64,000 bases of DNA from JAHEJA01 sp965657215 (GTDB lineage: Bacteria; Pseudomonadota; Alphaproteobacteria; Rhodobacterales; Rhodobacteraceae): the NCBI GenBank assembly GCA_965657215.1, contig CBFHNR010000001.1, positions 124,001 to 188,000 on the forward strand, read 5' to 3'. This document shows, one piece after another, positions 8,220 through 16,264 of the stretch. The notes below the pieces were generated by a model. That model saw only the letters and a program-made list of their open reading frames with translations. It had not been told where the DNA came from and made no database searches. A program made the position numbers and the translations under genes. Numbering within the stretch: the stretch's first letter is position 1; every line of letters begins with the position of its first letter.

Positions 8220-8582
8220 TTACATAAAGCCGAGCTCGAGACGGGCCTCATCGCTCATGAGGTCCATTCCCCACGGTGGTTCCCAAGTCAGCTCAACTTG
8301 AACATCTTGAATGCCATCAACGGGCCCAACCGCATCTTCGATCCAGCCCGGCATCTCACCGGCAACAGGACAGCCAGGGGCGGTCAAGGTCATGATGATT
8401 TTGACATGATTCTCTTCGTCGATATCAATCGTGTAGATCAATCCGAGATCGTAGATATTCACAGGAATCTCTGGATCATAGACCGTGCGACACGCTTCAA
8501 CGATAGACTCATACATTGGATGATCCGTTGAAGATGGTGCAATGAGCGGTGTGCCTTCTAAGGGAAGAGATGCCTCAGTCAT
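8220..8582 (-). CDS. sufT: Fe-S assembly protein of the SufT/MIP18 (DUF59) family
   Basis: 120 residues. The MIP18 core shows DPEIPVNIYDLGLIY near residues 36-50 and TLTAPGCPVAGEMP near 65-78, including the conserved cysteine of that loop. SufT-type proteins act in maturation of Fe-S proteins, particularly under high demand, and are encoded with SUF genes. It is upstream of the A-type carrier gene with a 16-bp gap. No suf scaffold genes are in the window. The promoter region (8583-8651) is AT-rich with no clear iron-responsive dyad that I can identify. Family is certain, specific clients unknown. Confidence 0.88.
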   Translation of the reverse strand: MTEASLPLEGTPLIAPSSTDHPMYESIVEACRTVYDPEIPVNIYDLGLIYTIDIDEENHVKIIMTLTAPGCPVAGEMPGWIEDAVGPVDGIQDVQVELTWEPPWGMDLMSDEARLELGFM

Positions 8583-8651
8583 GGTGTGTCCTATTGATTA
8601 CCTGAGTAAACATATAGGGTATTCTCATAGGCGCGTCCAGTGTCGGAGCCG

Positions 8652-9467
8652 CTATTTAAATCCATTCGGTTCGATTTGAGGAATAGAGAGCGAGGCAACT
8701 TGCTCCGAGATGGGTTCGGAATTCATAGGATGAAGAACAGTTGAATATTGTTCAGGATCCCCAATCGGTTGCCAGGCCCCTTTGTAAAAGACCTCTAAGC
8801 CAGAAAACCGTGATTTATAATGCATTTTCGGGCTGCTTGGCACCCAATACCCAAGGTATACATAGTTAAGCCCAGCTTGAAGCGCCATAGCGACGTGATC
8901 CAAAATTAGAAATGTTCCCAGCGAGCGCGCAGATTCCTCGGGATCATAAAACGAATAAACCATAGACAAGCCATCATCTAAAATATCCGTCAACGACACA
9001 GCGGTTAAGTCATCGCGGCCGTAGTCAATCACGCGGGTTTTTATGGGTGTTTCCTCAACCATTGCGGCAAATTCAAAGACATCCATATCAGCCATTCCAC
9101 CCGCGGCATGACGGCTTGATAGGTAGCGTTTAAACAGATCATATTGATCTTCTGTCGCCCAAGGTGAATTGACCGAGCGTTCTAGATCACGGTTGCGATT
9201 GCGAACGCGTTTCTGGTTGCGGCTTAGTTTGAATTTCGACACGTCAATACGCGCTGACAAACACGCGCTACAATCGGCGCAAGTAGGACGATAGAGAACG
9301 TTTTGCGACCGACGAAATCCTTGCTTGGATAAGGCGTCGTTGAGAGGGCGCGCATTGCTGCCTTGAAGGGCGGTAAAAAGCTTGCGTTCTTTGCGCCCAT
9401 CAAGATAGGGGCACGGCTGTGGAGCCGTCACATAAAATTGTGGCGCGATAGGCAAACTGTGTCTCAT
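8652..9467 (-). CDS. bpt: N-end rule aminoacyl-tRNA-protein transferase (Bpt/Ate)
   Basis: 271 residues, typical of bacterial Bpt. The N-terminal domain carries the conserved QPCPYLDGR motif and a cysteine cluster in PTCADCSACLSARI (about residues 61-74). The C-terminal acyltransferase-like domain contains DGLSMVYSFYDP and YVYLGYWVPSS with CKM-like KMHYKSRFSGLE. Bpt transfers leucine from Leu-tRNA to N-terminal Asp or Glu, marking proteins for ClpAP via ClpS. It stands as a single gene between the sufT and RDD genes. Arginine as donated residue is less likely in this lineage, but not excluded by what can be seen. Confidence 0.93.
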   Translation of the reverse strand: MRHSLPIAPQFYVTAPQPCPYLDGRKERKLFTALQGSNARPLNDALSKQGFRRSQNVLYRPTCADCSACLSARIDVSKFKLSRNQKRVRNRNRDLERSVNSPWATEDQYDLFKRYLSSRHAAGGMADMDVFEFAAMVEETPIKTRVIDYGRDDLTAVSLTDILDDGLSMVYSFYDPEESARSLGTFLILDHVAMALQAGLNYVYLGYWVPSSPKMHYKSRFSGLEVFYKGAWQPIGDPEQYSTVLHPMNSEPISEQVASLSIPQIEPNGFK

Positions 9468-9525
9468 GACTACAAACCTATCAACGCCTTAGCCCCATAT
9501 CAAGTATGACTAACCTGTAAAGGTG

Positions 9526-9963
9526 TTAAGACTTTAGTCGGTTAATCATCGCAGTTCCCAAGACACGATCTGTTAGTCCTTGGCCACGATCGCTAGCGAC
9601 CATCAAGATCATGGATGCGATTTGTAATAGAGGCATCGCAAAAGAAATGATCAAGCCAAAGGTGTGAAGCGCAGCAGTCGGCAGGTCTAGGCGTTCCCCA
9701 GTGTTGCGACGCAATTCAATCGCCATAAGCCGCATGCCCCAGGTTGACGAAGATGTCGCCAATGTCGTCGTGCGATAAAAGAAGCCGACAAGAGCAAAAA
9801 AGAACGGCCAAAACAGAACAGCTATAAAGAACGTAAATGGCGTTAATATCAGGGTGATAACAAATGTGATAATAACGTCGATCACCCATGCCACCAAACG
9901 CTTGGACGCAGTTGAGGCATAAAATTCTGGGTGGGTTTCAGCAGACGGCAAAGGAAAAGTCAT
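9526..9963 (-). CDS. RDD family membrane protein
   Basis: 145 residues with the RDD pattern: the first membrane segment begins RLVAWVIDVIITFVITL (about 22-38), the second spans FFIAVLFWPFFFALVGFFYR, and a third lies near SFAMPLLQIASMILMVAS. The conserved Arg-Asp pair appears as R22 with D29 of the first helix, and WGMRLMAIELRR follows the second. RDD proteins are inner-membrane proteins, some linked to ion or compatible-solute transport, but most have no assigned function. The gene is 51 bp behind the DUF2852 gene on the same strand and may be cotranscribed with it. Confidence 0.82.
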   Translation of the reverse strand: MTFPLPSAETHPEFYASTASKRLVAWVIDVIITFVITLILTPFTFFIAVLFWPFFFALVGFFYRTTTLATSSSTWGMRLMAIELRRNTGERLDLPTAALHTFGLIISFAMPLLQIASMILMVASDRGQGLTDRVLGTAMINRLKS

Positions 9964-10014
9964 TTTGGCTCCGTTAATTGGGGGACCCCCGCGATGACGC
10001 GGGGGGCTTGGATA

Positions 10015-10401
10015 TTAGGCGTCTTGTTTTTCACGATCCGCAAGGAATTCGTCAAACTCAGCTTTGTCTTTGGCATCACGAAGACGCTTTAGAAAGGCTT
10101 CAAAGTTCTCTTGTTCATCTTGCAATCGCTTGATCGTGTCCATTTTGTAGGCATCAAAGGCACTATTGCCGGACGATTTCGTCAGATGAATTTTATTACG
10201 GTGGGTGCAGAAGCTATTTTTCATTTTTTTATTCCAAATTATATAGACAAGAAGCGCTAGGCCGAGAGGCCAAAAGAAAACGAACCCTAAGACAGTCGCA
10301 GCAATCCATGCGCCACGACCCTTATTGTCGAGCCAGTTTTCCGCGCGTTTAAGCCAAGATTGGTGGTCTACGTGGTTCGGCGTATATTCGGCGGTGGTCA
10401 T
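10015..10401 (-). CDS. DUF2852 domain-containing protein
   Basis: 128 residues from ATG 10401, chosen because GGAGAA lies 6 bp upstream; the ATG at 10413 would place that site inside the gene. One membrane segment follows WIAATVLGFVFFWPLGLALLVYIIW (about residues 33-57), then a basic stretch and a charged, probably helical C-terminus rich in Asp, Glu, Lys and Arg. This is the DUF2852 layout common in Rhodobacterales and Rhizobiales; function unknown. Two matching inverted repeats lie 20 and 78 bp upstream, so expression is probably under a dedicated regulator, which is not encoded next to it. Confidence 0.85.
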   Translation of the reverse strand: MTTAEYTPNHVDHQSWLKRAENWLDNKGRGAWIAATVLGFVFFWPLGLALLVYIIWNKKMKNSFCTHRNKIHLTKSSGNSAFDAYKMDTIKRLQDEQENFEAFLKRLRDAKDKAEFDEFLADREKQDA

Positions 10402-10420
10402 TTTGTTCTCCATTAAAATA

Positions 10421-10441
10421 AATGTGAATGCTTTTCACATT
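10421..10441. promoter_or_regulatory. Putative operator 1, 21-bp perfect dyad
   Basis: AATGTGAA-N5-TTCACATT, perfect over 8 bp in each arm. It lies 20 bp ahead of the DUF2852 start codon, where it would cover the promoter or leader. A near-identical dyad is 58 bp away centre to centre. The cognate regulator is not identifiable from the window. Confidence 0.6.
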
Positions 10442-10478
10442 AAACAAATGGGGAGGGTTGAGTTTTGCTTCAAGGGTC

Positions 10479-10499
10479 AATGTGAATATTATTTACATT
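10479..10499. promoter_or_regulatory. Putative operator 2, 21-bp dyad
   Basis: AATGTGAA-N5-TTTACATT, the same dyad as at 10421 with one changed base in the right arm. It sits in AT-rich DNA between the DUF2852 gene and glnE and could serve either promoter. Paired sites suggest cooperative binding. Confidence 0.55.
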
Positions 10500-10554
10500 A
10501 TTTTCGATTTCTGAATTTTATCAGATGGTTAATTAAATATTTTTGTTGAAATTT

Positions 10555-10560
10555 AGGAGG
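10555..10560 (+). promoter_or_regulatory. Strong Shine-Dalgarno that decides the glnE start
   Basis: AGGAGG lies 9 bp before an in-frame TTG at 10570. The first in-frame ATG (10612) has no recognisable ribosome-binding site, so the TTG is a good candidate start for glnE. Confidence 0.55.
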
Positions 10561-10569
10561 TATTCTATT

Positions 10570-13398
10570 TTGATCATTGACGATGTCGCGCTTTGGGGCC
10601 TTGATAGAGTTATGACATTTGAAAATTTAATCACATTCACGCCCGAGGTTTACGAGGCTGATCACGCGGCTGATATTGACGCGCTCTTTCGTCAGTCGCC
10701 CGAGGCCATCCGCACCCTTTTGAGCGGCGTTGCGAGCTGCAGCCCCTATTTGAAATCATTGATGCAGAAAGAACAGGATTGGTTGCTCAGTCAATTTGCA
10801 CATCCTGACACTGCCATTGAAACTGAATTTGCCCGATTGCGGGGCTGTCCATCGCAGGACCTGGCCTCTGAGCTGCGTCGCGCCAAACGACGTGTTGCTC
10901 TTTGGTCTGCGCTTTGTGATATCGCCGGCATTTGGCCGTTAGAGCAGGTGACACAAACACTGACTGAATTTGCTGACTTCTCTGTTGAGCTAGCGCTTGG
11001 AGATGCAGTTCGCAAACAAATCAAACGAGGGAAATTGCCGGGGTTTGATGCGGAGGCCAATCTCGCCGATACAGGTATATTCGTGCTCGCAATGGGGAAA
11101 ATGGGGGCTTATGAGCTTAACTATTCCTCTGATATTGATTTGATCGTCTTTTTTGATGAGGCAAAATTTGACACGGATGTGTTTTATCAAGCGCGCGCAA
11201 GCTTTATCAAAGCAACGCGGGAAATGGCGGCAACCCTGTCTGATTTAACGGGTGAGGGATATGTTTTTCGCACTGATCTAAGATTGCGACCTGATCCTTC
11301 GGTTACACCCGTTTGCATGGGGATTGACGCGGCAGAGCGTTATTATGAAAGCTTGGGCCGCACATGGGAGCGTGCCGCCTATATCAAGGCACGGGTCTGT
11401 GCAGGCGATCATATCGGGGGAGAGGCCTTTTTAAAAGGCATGCGGCCCTTCGTGTGGCGCAAGCATTTGGATTTTGCCGCCATTGAGGATGCTCATAATA
11501 TGCGAGTGCGTATTCGTGAACACAAAGGCTTGGGGGGCAAGCTTGATCTCAGTGATCACAATATGAAACTTGGCCGCGGGGGCATTCGAGAAATCGAATT
11601 TTTCACGCAAACACGTCAAATCATCGCTGGCGGGCGCGATCTAGATTTGCGTGTGCGTGGCACTCTTGAGGGGCTGGCGCAGCTACAAGAAAAAGGCTGG
11701 ATCAGCGATGAAGTGCGCGATCGTTTGAGCGATCATTATCGCTATCACAGAACAATCGAGCATCGCCTCCAGATGATAAATGATGCTCAGACCCATAACC
11801 TTCCGACAAGTGATGCAGGGTTTGATCGATTGGCAGCCTTTGTCGGCACGCCGCGCCCTGAGCTTGAGGAAACCCTCAGGGATCGCCTTGAAGAGGTGCA
11901 TTCCCTCACCGAAGGGTTCTTTGCGCCAGGCCATGCCCAACCCGCAGATCCCGTAAATGAACAGGAAACAGAGGTCACGGCGCGATGGGCGAGCTATCCA
12001 GCATTGAGGAGCGAACGGGCCGAAGTCATTTTTAACAGGCTCAAACCTGAGATTTTGAAACGATTACGTACCTCTGCGCGTCCTGATGAGGCCTTGATTG
12101 CTTTTGATGGGTTTTTGGCGGGATTACCCGCTGGTGTTCAGCTGTTTTCACTCTTTGAGGCCAATCCACAACTGATTGATCTCTTGTTGGATATTGTGGC
12201 GACTTCGCCCGCATTGGCGCATTATTTGTCCAGAAACGCCAAGGTCTTTGATGCGGTCATTGGTGGGTCGTTTTGGCAAGAATGGCCAGATTTGGATCAA
12301 TTAGTGGCTGAACTGGATGCGCGTTTGGCGCAAGAGCCAGACTACGAGGCACAACTTGATGCGGCTCGTCGATGGGGCAAAGAGTGGCATTTTCGCATTG
12401 GTGTGCATATGCTACGCGACATTATTTCACCTCAGGAGGCCTCTCAGCAGTATGCAGATTTAGCCGAGGCGATGCTAAAATCGCTGTGGCCTGTTGTCAT
12501 GCATCAATTCGCCCAAAAACATGGGGCCGCACCGGGACGCGGGGCGGTGGTTTTGGGGATGGGATCGCTTGGGGTCGGGCGCTTGCATGCGCATTCTGAT
12601 CTTGATCTGATTGTGATTTATGATGCGCACGGCGTGGATCAATCTGACGGACGCCGCCCTCTAGCAAGCCGTGCCTATTACGCGCGCCTAACCCAAGCTT
12701 TGGTCACCGCAATGACGGCTCCGATGGCGGAGGGTCGGCTCTATGAGGTGGATATGCGATTGCGTCCCTCTGGGAATAAGGGGCCAGTGGCCACCTCTTT
12801 GGAGTCCTTTCGCGATTATCAAATCAATGATGCATGGGTCTGGGAACATCTTGCTTTGACACGGGCGCGGGTGGTGGCTGGACCTGATGACTTGGCCCAT
12901 GATGTTGAAGCCTTTCGCCACTCGTTGATGGGCACGCGTGATCGGGATCAAGTGAAACAGGCGCTTGCAAAAATGCGCGCGCGGATCGCCGAGGCAAAAC
13001 CAAGCAGCCATTGGGACCTCAAAACAGGCGCGGGGCGCCTTCAAGATATTGAACTGTTTTCACAAATGGGACTTTTGTTATCGGGTGAGGGTGCGCGTGC
13101 AACTAATGCAGGGCTAGATGCCAGTGCTCGTTTAGGCTTGATCACACAATCTGAGGCAAAATCATTGGGCGCAAGCTATGCTGTGCTCTCTGATATCCAT
13201 ATTGTAACCAAGCTTTTGTCCGAAAATATCTTTGATCCGCATAACAGCGGTCAAGATGGGCTTTCTTTTGTGATCCGAGCGGCAAAAGAGACCGGATTGG
13301 TCGCGCTTGATCAAAAAATAGGGGATTCTGTACAAGTTGCAGCGGAGATTATCGCGCATGCTCTTCCTGAACCAGAGGAGGGCACCGATGAAAGGTGA
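10570..13398 (+). CDS. glnE: Bifunctional glutamine synthetase adenylyltransferase/adenylyl-removing enzyme
   Basis: 942 residues from TTG 10570, or 928 from ATG 10612, which matches where most homologues begin. Two nucleotidyltransferase domains are seen: an N-terminal adenylyl-removing domain with the acidic pair in NYSSDIDLIVFFDE, and a C-terminal adenylyltransferase domain with GMGSLGVGRLHAHSDLDLIVIYD; each is followed by a helical GlnD-UR-type bundle. The enzyme adds or removes AMP on glutamine synthetase in response to PII and glutamine. The strong AGGAGG at 10555 favours the TTG, whereas conservation favours the ATG. Its end overlaps the next small gene by 11 bp. Two dyads lie upstream in the shared intergenic region. 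Confidence 0.93.
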   Translation: MIIDDVALWGLDRVMTFENLITFTPEVYEADHAADIDALFRQSPEAIRTLLSGVASCSPYLKSLMQKEQDWLLSQFAHPDTAIETEFARLRGCPSQDLASELRRAKRRVALWSALCDIAGIWPLEQVTQTLTEFADFSVELALGDAVRKQIKRGKLPGFDAEANLADTGIFVLAMGKMGAYELNYSSDIDLIVFFDEAKFDTDVFYQARASFIKATREMAATLSDLTGEGYVFRTDLRLRPDPSVTPVCMGIDAAERYYESLGRTWERAAYIKARVCAGDHIGGEAFLKGMRPFVWRKHLDFAAIEDAHNMRVRIREHKGLGGKLDLSDHNMKLGRGGIREIEFFTQTRQIIAGGRDLDLRVRGTLEGLAQLQEKGWISDEVRDRLSDHYRYHRTIEHRLQMINDAQTHNLPTSDAGFDRLAAFVGTPRPELEETLRDRLEEVHSLTEGFFAPGHAQPADPVNEQETEVTARWASYPALRSERAEVIFNRLKPEILKRLRTSARPDEALIAFDGFLAGLPAGVQLFSLFEANPQLIDLLLDIVATSPALAHYLSRNAKVFDAVIGGSFWQEWPDLDQLVAELDARLAQEPDYEAQLDAARRWGKEWHFRIGVHMLRDIISPQEASQQYADLAEAMLKSLWPVVMHQFAQKHGAAPGRGAVVLGMGSLGVGRLHAHSDLDLIVIYDAHGVDQSDGRRPLASRAYYARLTQALVTAMTAPMAEGRLYEVDMRLRPSGNKGPVATSLESFRDYQINDAWVWEHLALTRARVVAGPDDLAHDVEAFRHSLMGTRDRDQVKQALAKMRARIAEAKPSSHWDLKTGAGRLQDIELFSQMGLLLSGEGARATNAGLDASARLGLITQSEAKSLGASYAVLSDIHIVTKLLSENIFDPHNSGQDGLSFVIRAAKETGLVALDQKIGDSVQVAAEIIAHALPEPEEGTDER

Positions 13399-13657
13399 CA
13401 CAGATGATCCTAAGGCATTGATCCGAGAGGCTTATAACATTGACGGCATTACAGCCTCTGAATGTCGGGCGATATTTCTGGATTGGGCCTTAGGCGTTCC
13501 GATGACCCAAGACACACAGTTGGTTATTCAACGTGTTTTGGAGCAATATAGCGATCAACCTGAGGATCATCCCATGACGCAAACCTTGCGTGAAGGACTG
13601 GAAGCCATGAACAAGCCCAAACGACGCGGCGGCTGGAAAAGCCGCCCCCGTCCATAA
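13388..13657 (+). CDS. Small conserved hypothetical protein downstream of glnE
   Basis: 89 residues from ATG 13388, overlapping the glnE end by 11 bp. It is hydrophilic and mainly helical by composition, with ITASECRAIFLDWALGVP near residues 19-36 and a basic, proline- and arginine-rich tail. No signal peptide or membrane segment. I know such a small ORF after glnE from related Rhodobacterales, which supports it being real, but no function is assigned. It ends 2 bp before the stop of convergent eda. Coupling to glnE suggests a role linked to nitrogen control, which is inference. Confidence 0.7.
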   Translation: MKGDTDDPKALIREAYNIDGITASECRAIFLDWALGVPMTQDTQLVIQRVLEQYSDQPEDHPMTQTLREGLEAMNKPKRRGGWKSRPRP

Positions 13658-13659
13658 CC

Positions 13660-14298
13660 TTAGACTAAGGCGCAGGCCTCTTGCGCAAGCTTGGTAATTC
13701 CGTCCCAATCTTTGGCATCAATGAGCTCTTGCGGTGCAACCCAGCTCCCTCCAACACAACGTGTGTTTTTGAGCGATAGATATTCATGTGCGTTTTTCGT
13801 GGAAATCCCACCTGTTGGACAGAAAGTGACTTGAGGGATCGGCGCACCAATCGCCTTGAGCGCTTTGGCGCCACCATTGGCCTCAGCGGGAAAGAATTTT
13901 TGAACGCTATAACCGCGCTCTAACAACCGCATCGCTTCAGATGAGGTTGCCGCCCCCGGAAGCATCGGCAAATTGGCGGCTTCTGCAGCGTCAAGCAAGA
14001 GATCCGTCGCACCTGGTGACACCCCAAAGGTGGCTCCCGCAGCAAAGGCGCTTGAGACGTCGTCTGGTGAAAGTAAAGTTCCCGCACCCACAATGCCGCC
14101 CTCAACTTTGGCCATTTCGCTAATCACATCAAGCGCGGCCTCTGTACGCAATGTCACCTCAAGAACAGGCAAGCCCCCTTCGACTAGGGCGCGAGCGAGG
14201 TCTTTGGCAATTGAGGCGTCATGGATCACCAATACGGGAATGACGGGCGCCATTTCACAAAGCTTTAGGGTTTCAATGCTAGCGTCTTGGGGTGTCAT
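13660..14298 (-). CDS. eda: KDPG aldolase (2-dehydro-3-deoxy-phosphogluconate aldolase)
   Basis: 212 residues of a class I TIM-barrel aldolase. E47 in PVLEVTLR and the Schiff-base lysine K134 in SVQKFFPAE are present, as is the glycine-rich phosphate loop CPTGGIS. It splits 2-keto-3-deoxy-6-phosphogluconate into pyruvate and glyceraldehyde 3-phosphate, the second specific step of the Entner-Doudoroff pathway. Members also act on 4-hydroxy-2-oxoglutarate. It follows edd by 11 bp on the same strand, so both are transcribed from the promoter with the palindrome at 16155. Length is normal. Confidence 0.96.
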   Translation of the reverse strand: MTPQDASIETLKLCEMAPVIPVLVIHDASIAKDLARALVEGGLPVLEVTLRTEAALDVISEMAKVEGGIVGAGTLLSPDDVSSAFAAGATFGVSPGATDLLLDAAEAANLPMLPGAATSSEAMRLLERGYSVQKFFPAEANGGAKALKAIGAPIPQVTFCPTGGISTKNAHEYLSLKNTRCVGGSWVAPQELIDAKDWDGITKLAQEACALV

Positions 14299-14309
14299 AT
14301 CTCTAGTCC

Positions 14310-16115
14310 TTATAAAATTGTGCTGGCGCCATTTGAGGCGAGGCCGACATTTTGACGGAAAACGTCAAACAGTTCGCGTCCCGTGCCATATGTATTGGTG
14401 TCCATTTCAGCCGTTTTTGGCGTCCGTGTGTCAAAATCATCGCTCAACACTTCGAGCGAGCCTGTTGTGGCATCTAGTCGGACAATATCACCGTCTTGAA
14501 GTTTCGCCAAAGGTCCGCCCATTGCAGCCTCTGGGCTGACGTGGATCGCGGCAGGAACTTTGCCAGAGGCCCCTGACATACGACCATCTGTGACCAAGGC
14601 CACTTTGAGACCACGGTCTTGCAAGACGGCCAAGGTCGGCGTGAGGCTGTGAAGTTCGGGCATTCCGTTCATGCGTGGTCCTTGGAAGCGCACGACAACA
14701 ATCGTGTCCGTGTTAATTTCGCCAGCTTGGAAGGCCTGTTTCACCGCATCTTGGGTTTCAAAGATACGCGCGGGCGCCTCGATAACATGACGCTCTGGAG
14801 CGACGGCTGAAATCTTGATCACGCCTGTGCCTAGATTTCCCGTTAACTGTCGCAAGCCCCCCGTTGGTTGGAACGGATCAGAGGCGGGGCGAAGAATTCT
14901 GTCGTTTTGGCTGGTCTCTGCACCGTCTTTGAAGGTGACAAGTCCCTCAACAAGCTTGGGCTCTTGGCTATATTGCGCAAGCCCGTCGCCCATGACGGTT
15001 TTCACATCCTCATGAAGCAAACCTGCGTCTAACAATTGGCCAATCATATATCCCAAGCCACCTGCCGCATGGAAGTGGTTCACGTCGGCTAGGCCATTTG
15101 GATAAACTTTGGCCATCAAAGGCGTGACGGAGGAAATTTCATCGAAATCTTCGACCTCTAAAAGAACTCCAGCCGCCCGCGCCATCGCAGGTAGGTGAAG
15201 CACGAGGTTGGTTGATCCCCCTGTGGCCATCAACCCAACAATCCCGTTAACAAAGGCCTTTTCGCTTAGAATATCACAAGCAGGGCGGTAATCATCGCCA
15301 AGGTTTGTGATTTCCATAACACGTTTGGTTCCATGAACCGTCAAAGCGTCACGAAGCGGCGAGTCTGGGTTCACAAAAGAGGAGCCTGGCATATGCAGTC
15401 CCATGAACTCCATCAGCATTTGGTTGGAATTGGCCGTTCCATAAAAGGTGCATGTTCCAGCGGCATGATAGCTTGCCATTTCCGCCTTCATCAATTCATC
15501 ACGTCCAATTTCGCCCAAAGCAAATTGTTGGCGCACTTTGGCCTTTTCATCGTTGGGGATACCAGATTGCATCGGACCCGCAGGTAAAAAGATCGTCGGC
15601 AAATATCCAAACGTCCCTGTCGCCATGATGAGGCCTGGAACAATCTTGTCACAGACACCAAGGTAAATCGCGGCATCAAAGGTGTTATGTGACAAGGCCA
15701 CACCAGCGGCCAAGGCAATGACGTCACGCGAAAAGAGCGAGAGCTCCATTCCGTCTTGGCCTTGGGTGACGCCATCACACATCGCAGGAACGCCGCCGGC
15801 GACCTGAGCAGTACCACCGTTGTCACGGGCGGCCTGACGAATGAGGTTGGGGTAGGTTTCAAAGGGTTGGTGTGCAGACAGCATGTCATTATAAGCGCTC
15901 ACAATCCCGATATTTGGACCACGACCTTCGGCTAAACTGGATTTGTCATCCCCCATTGCCGCATAGGCATGGGCCTGGTTACCACAGCTGAGATGCGCCC
16001 GACGCGGCCCTTTGTCAGATGCAGCCTTCATCCGTGCTAAATACTCTGAGCGTGAGCGAGCAGAGCGTTCGATAATGCGGGTCGTGACGCGGTCAATCGT
16101 TGAATTCAGAGCCAT
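14310..16115 (-). CDS. edd: Phosphogluconate dehydratase
   Basis: 601 residues from ATG 16115, which has AAAGGA 7 bp upstream; the longer frame from 16148 would include the operator and is rejected. IlvD/Edd family: cysteine-containing motifs CGNQAHAY, GVCDKIVPG and the C-terminal TDGRMSGASGKVPAAIHVSPEA match the 6-phosphogluconate dehydratase branch, a [4Fe-4S] enzyme. It converts 6-phosphogluconate to KDPG. With eda 11 bp downstream it forms the Entner-Doudoroff operon, the main glucose route in many roseobacters. A perfect 12-bp palindrome lies 40 bp upstream. A nearly matching site precedes eno. Confidence 0.96.
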   Translation of the reverse strand: MALNSTIDRVTTRIIERSARSRSEYLARMKAASDKGPRRAHLSCGNQAHAYAAMGDDKSSLAEGRGPNIGIVSAYNDMLSAHQPFETYPNLIRQAARDNGGTAQVAGGVPAMCDGVTQGQDGMELSLFSRDVIALAAGVALSHNTFDAAIYLGVCDKIVPGLIMATGTFGYLPTIFLPAGPMQSGIPNDEKAKVRQQFALGEIGRDELMKAEMASYHAAGTCTFYGTANSNQMLMEFMGLHMPGSSFVNPDSPLRDALTVHGTKRVMEITNLGDDYRPACDILSEKAFVNGIVGLMATGGSTNLVLHLPAMARAAGVLLEVEDFDEISSVTPLMAKVYPNGLADVNHFHAAGGLGYMIGQLLDAGLLHEDVKTVMGDGLAQYSQEPKLVEGLVTFKDGAETSQNDRILRPASDPFQPTGGLRQLTGNLGTGVIKISAVAPERHVIEAPARIFETQDAVKQAFQAGEINTDTIVVVRFQGPRMNGMPELHSLTPTLAVLQDRGLKVALVTDGRMSGASGKVPAAIHVSPEAAMGGPLAKLQDGDIVRLDATTGSLEVLSDDFDTRTPKTAEMDTNTYGTGRELFDVFRQNVGLASNGASTIL

Positions 16116-16154
16116 GTGATGTCCTTTAGCGGTATTTAGGCGGCGCAAAGTGTA

Positions 16155-16168
16155 TGTTAGCGCTAACT
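16155..16168. promoter_or_regulatory. LacI-type operator upstream of edd-eda
   Basis: TGTTAGCGCTAACT, whose core GTTAGC/GCTAAC is a perfect 12-bp palindrome with the central CG typical of LacI/GalR operators. It lies 40 bp before the edd start codon. The sequence TGTTAGCGGTAACA upstream of eno is the same site with one altered pair. In Rhizobiales a LacI-family regulator, PckR, controls Entner-Doudoroff and lower glycolytic genes. A similar protein is the likely ligand here; its gene is not in the window. Confidence 0.65.
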
Positions 16169-16264
16169 TACCTGTGATCTAATCCATTCTGTCTCCAATA
16201 GCAAGTCAAGAGACTGCGTCATTCTGTTCTTTCCAAGCGGAAAAGAAACGACTAGAGAGAGCGC

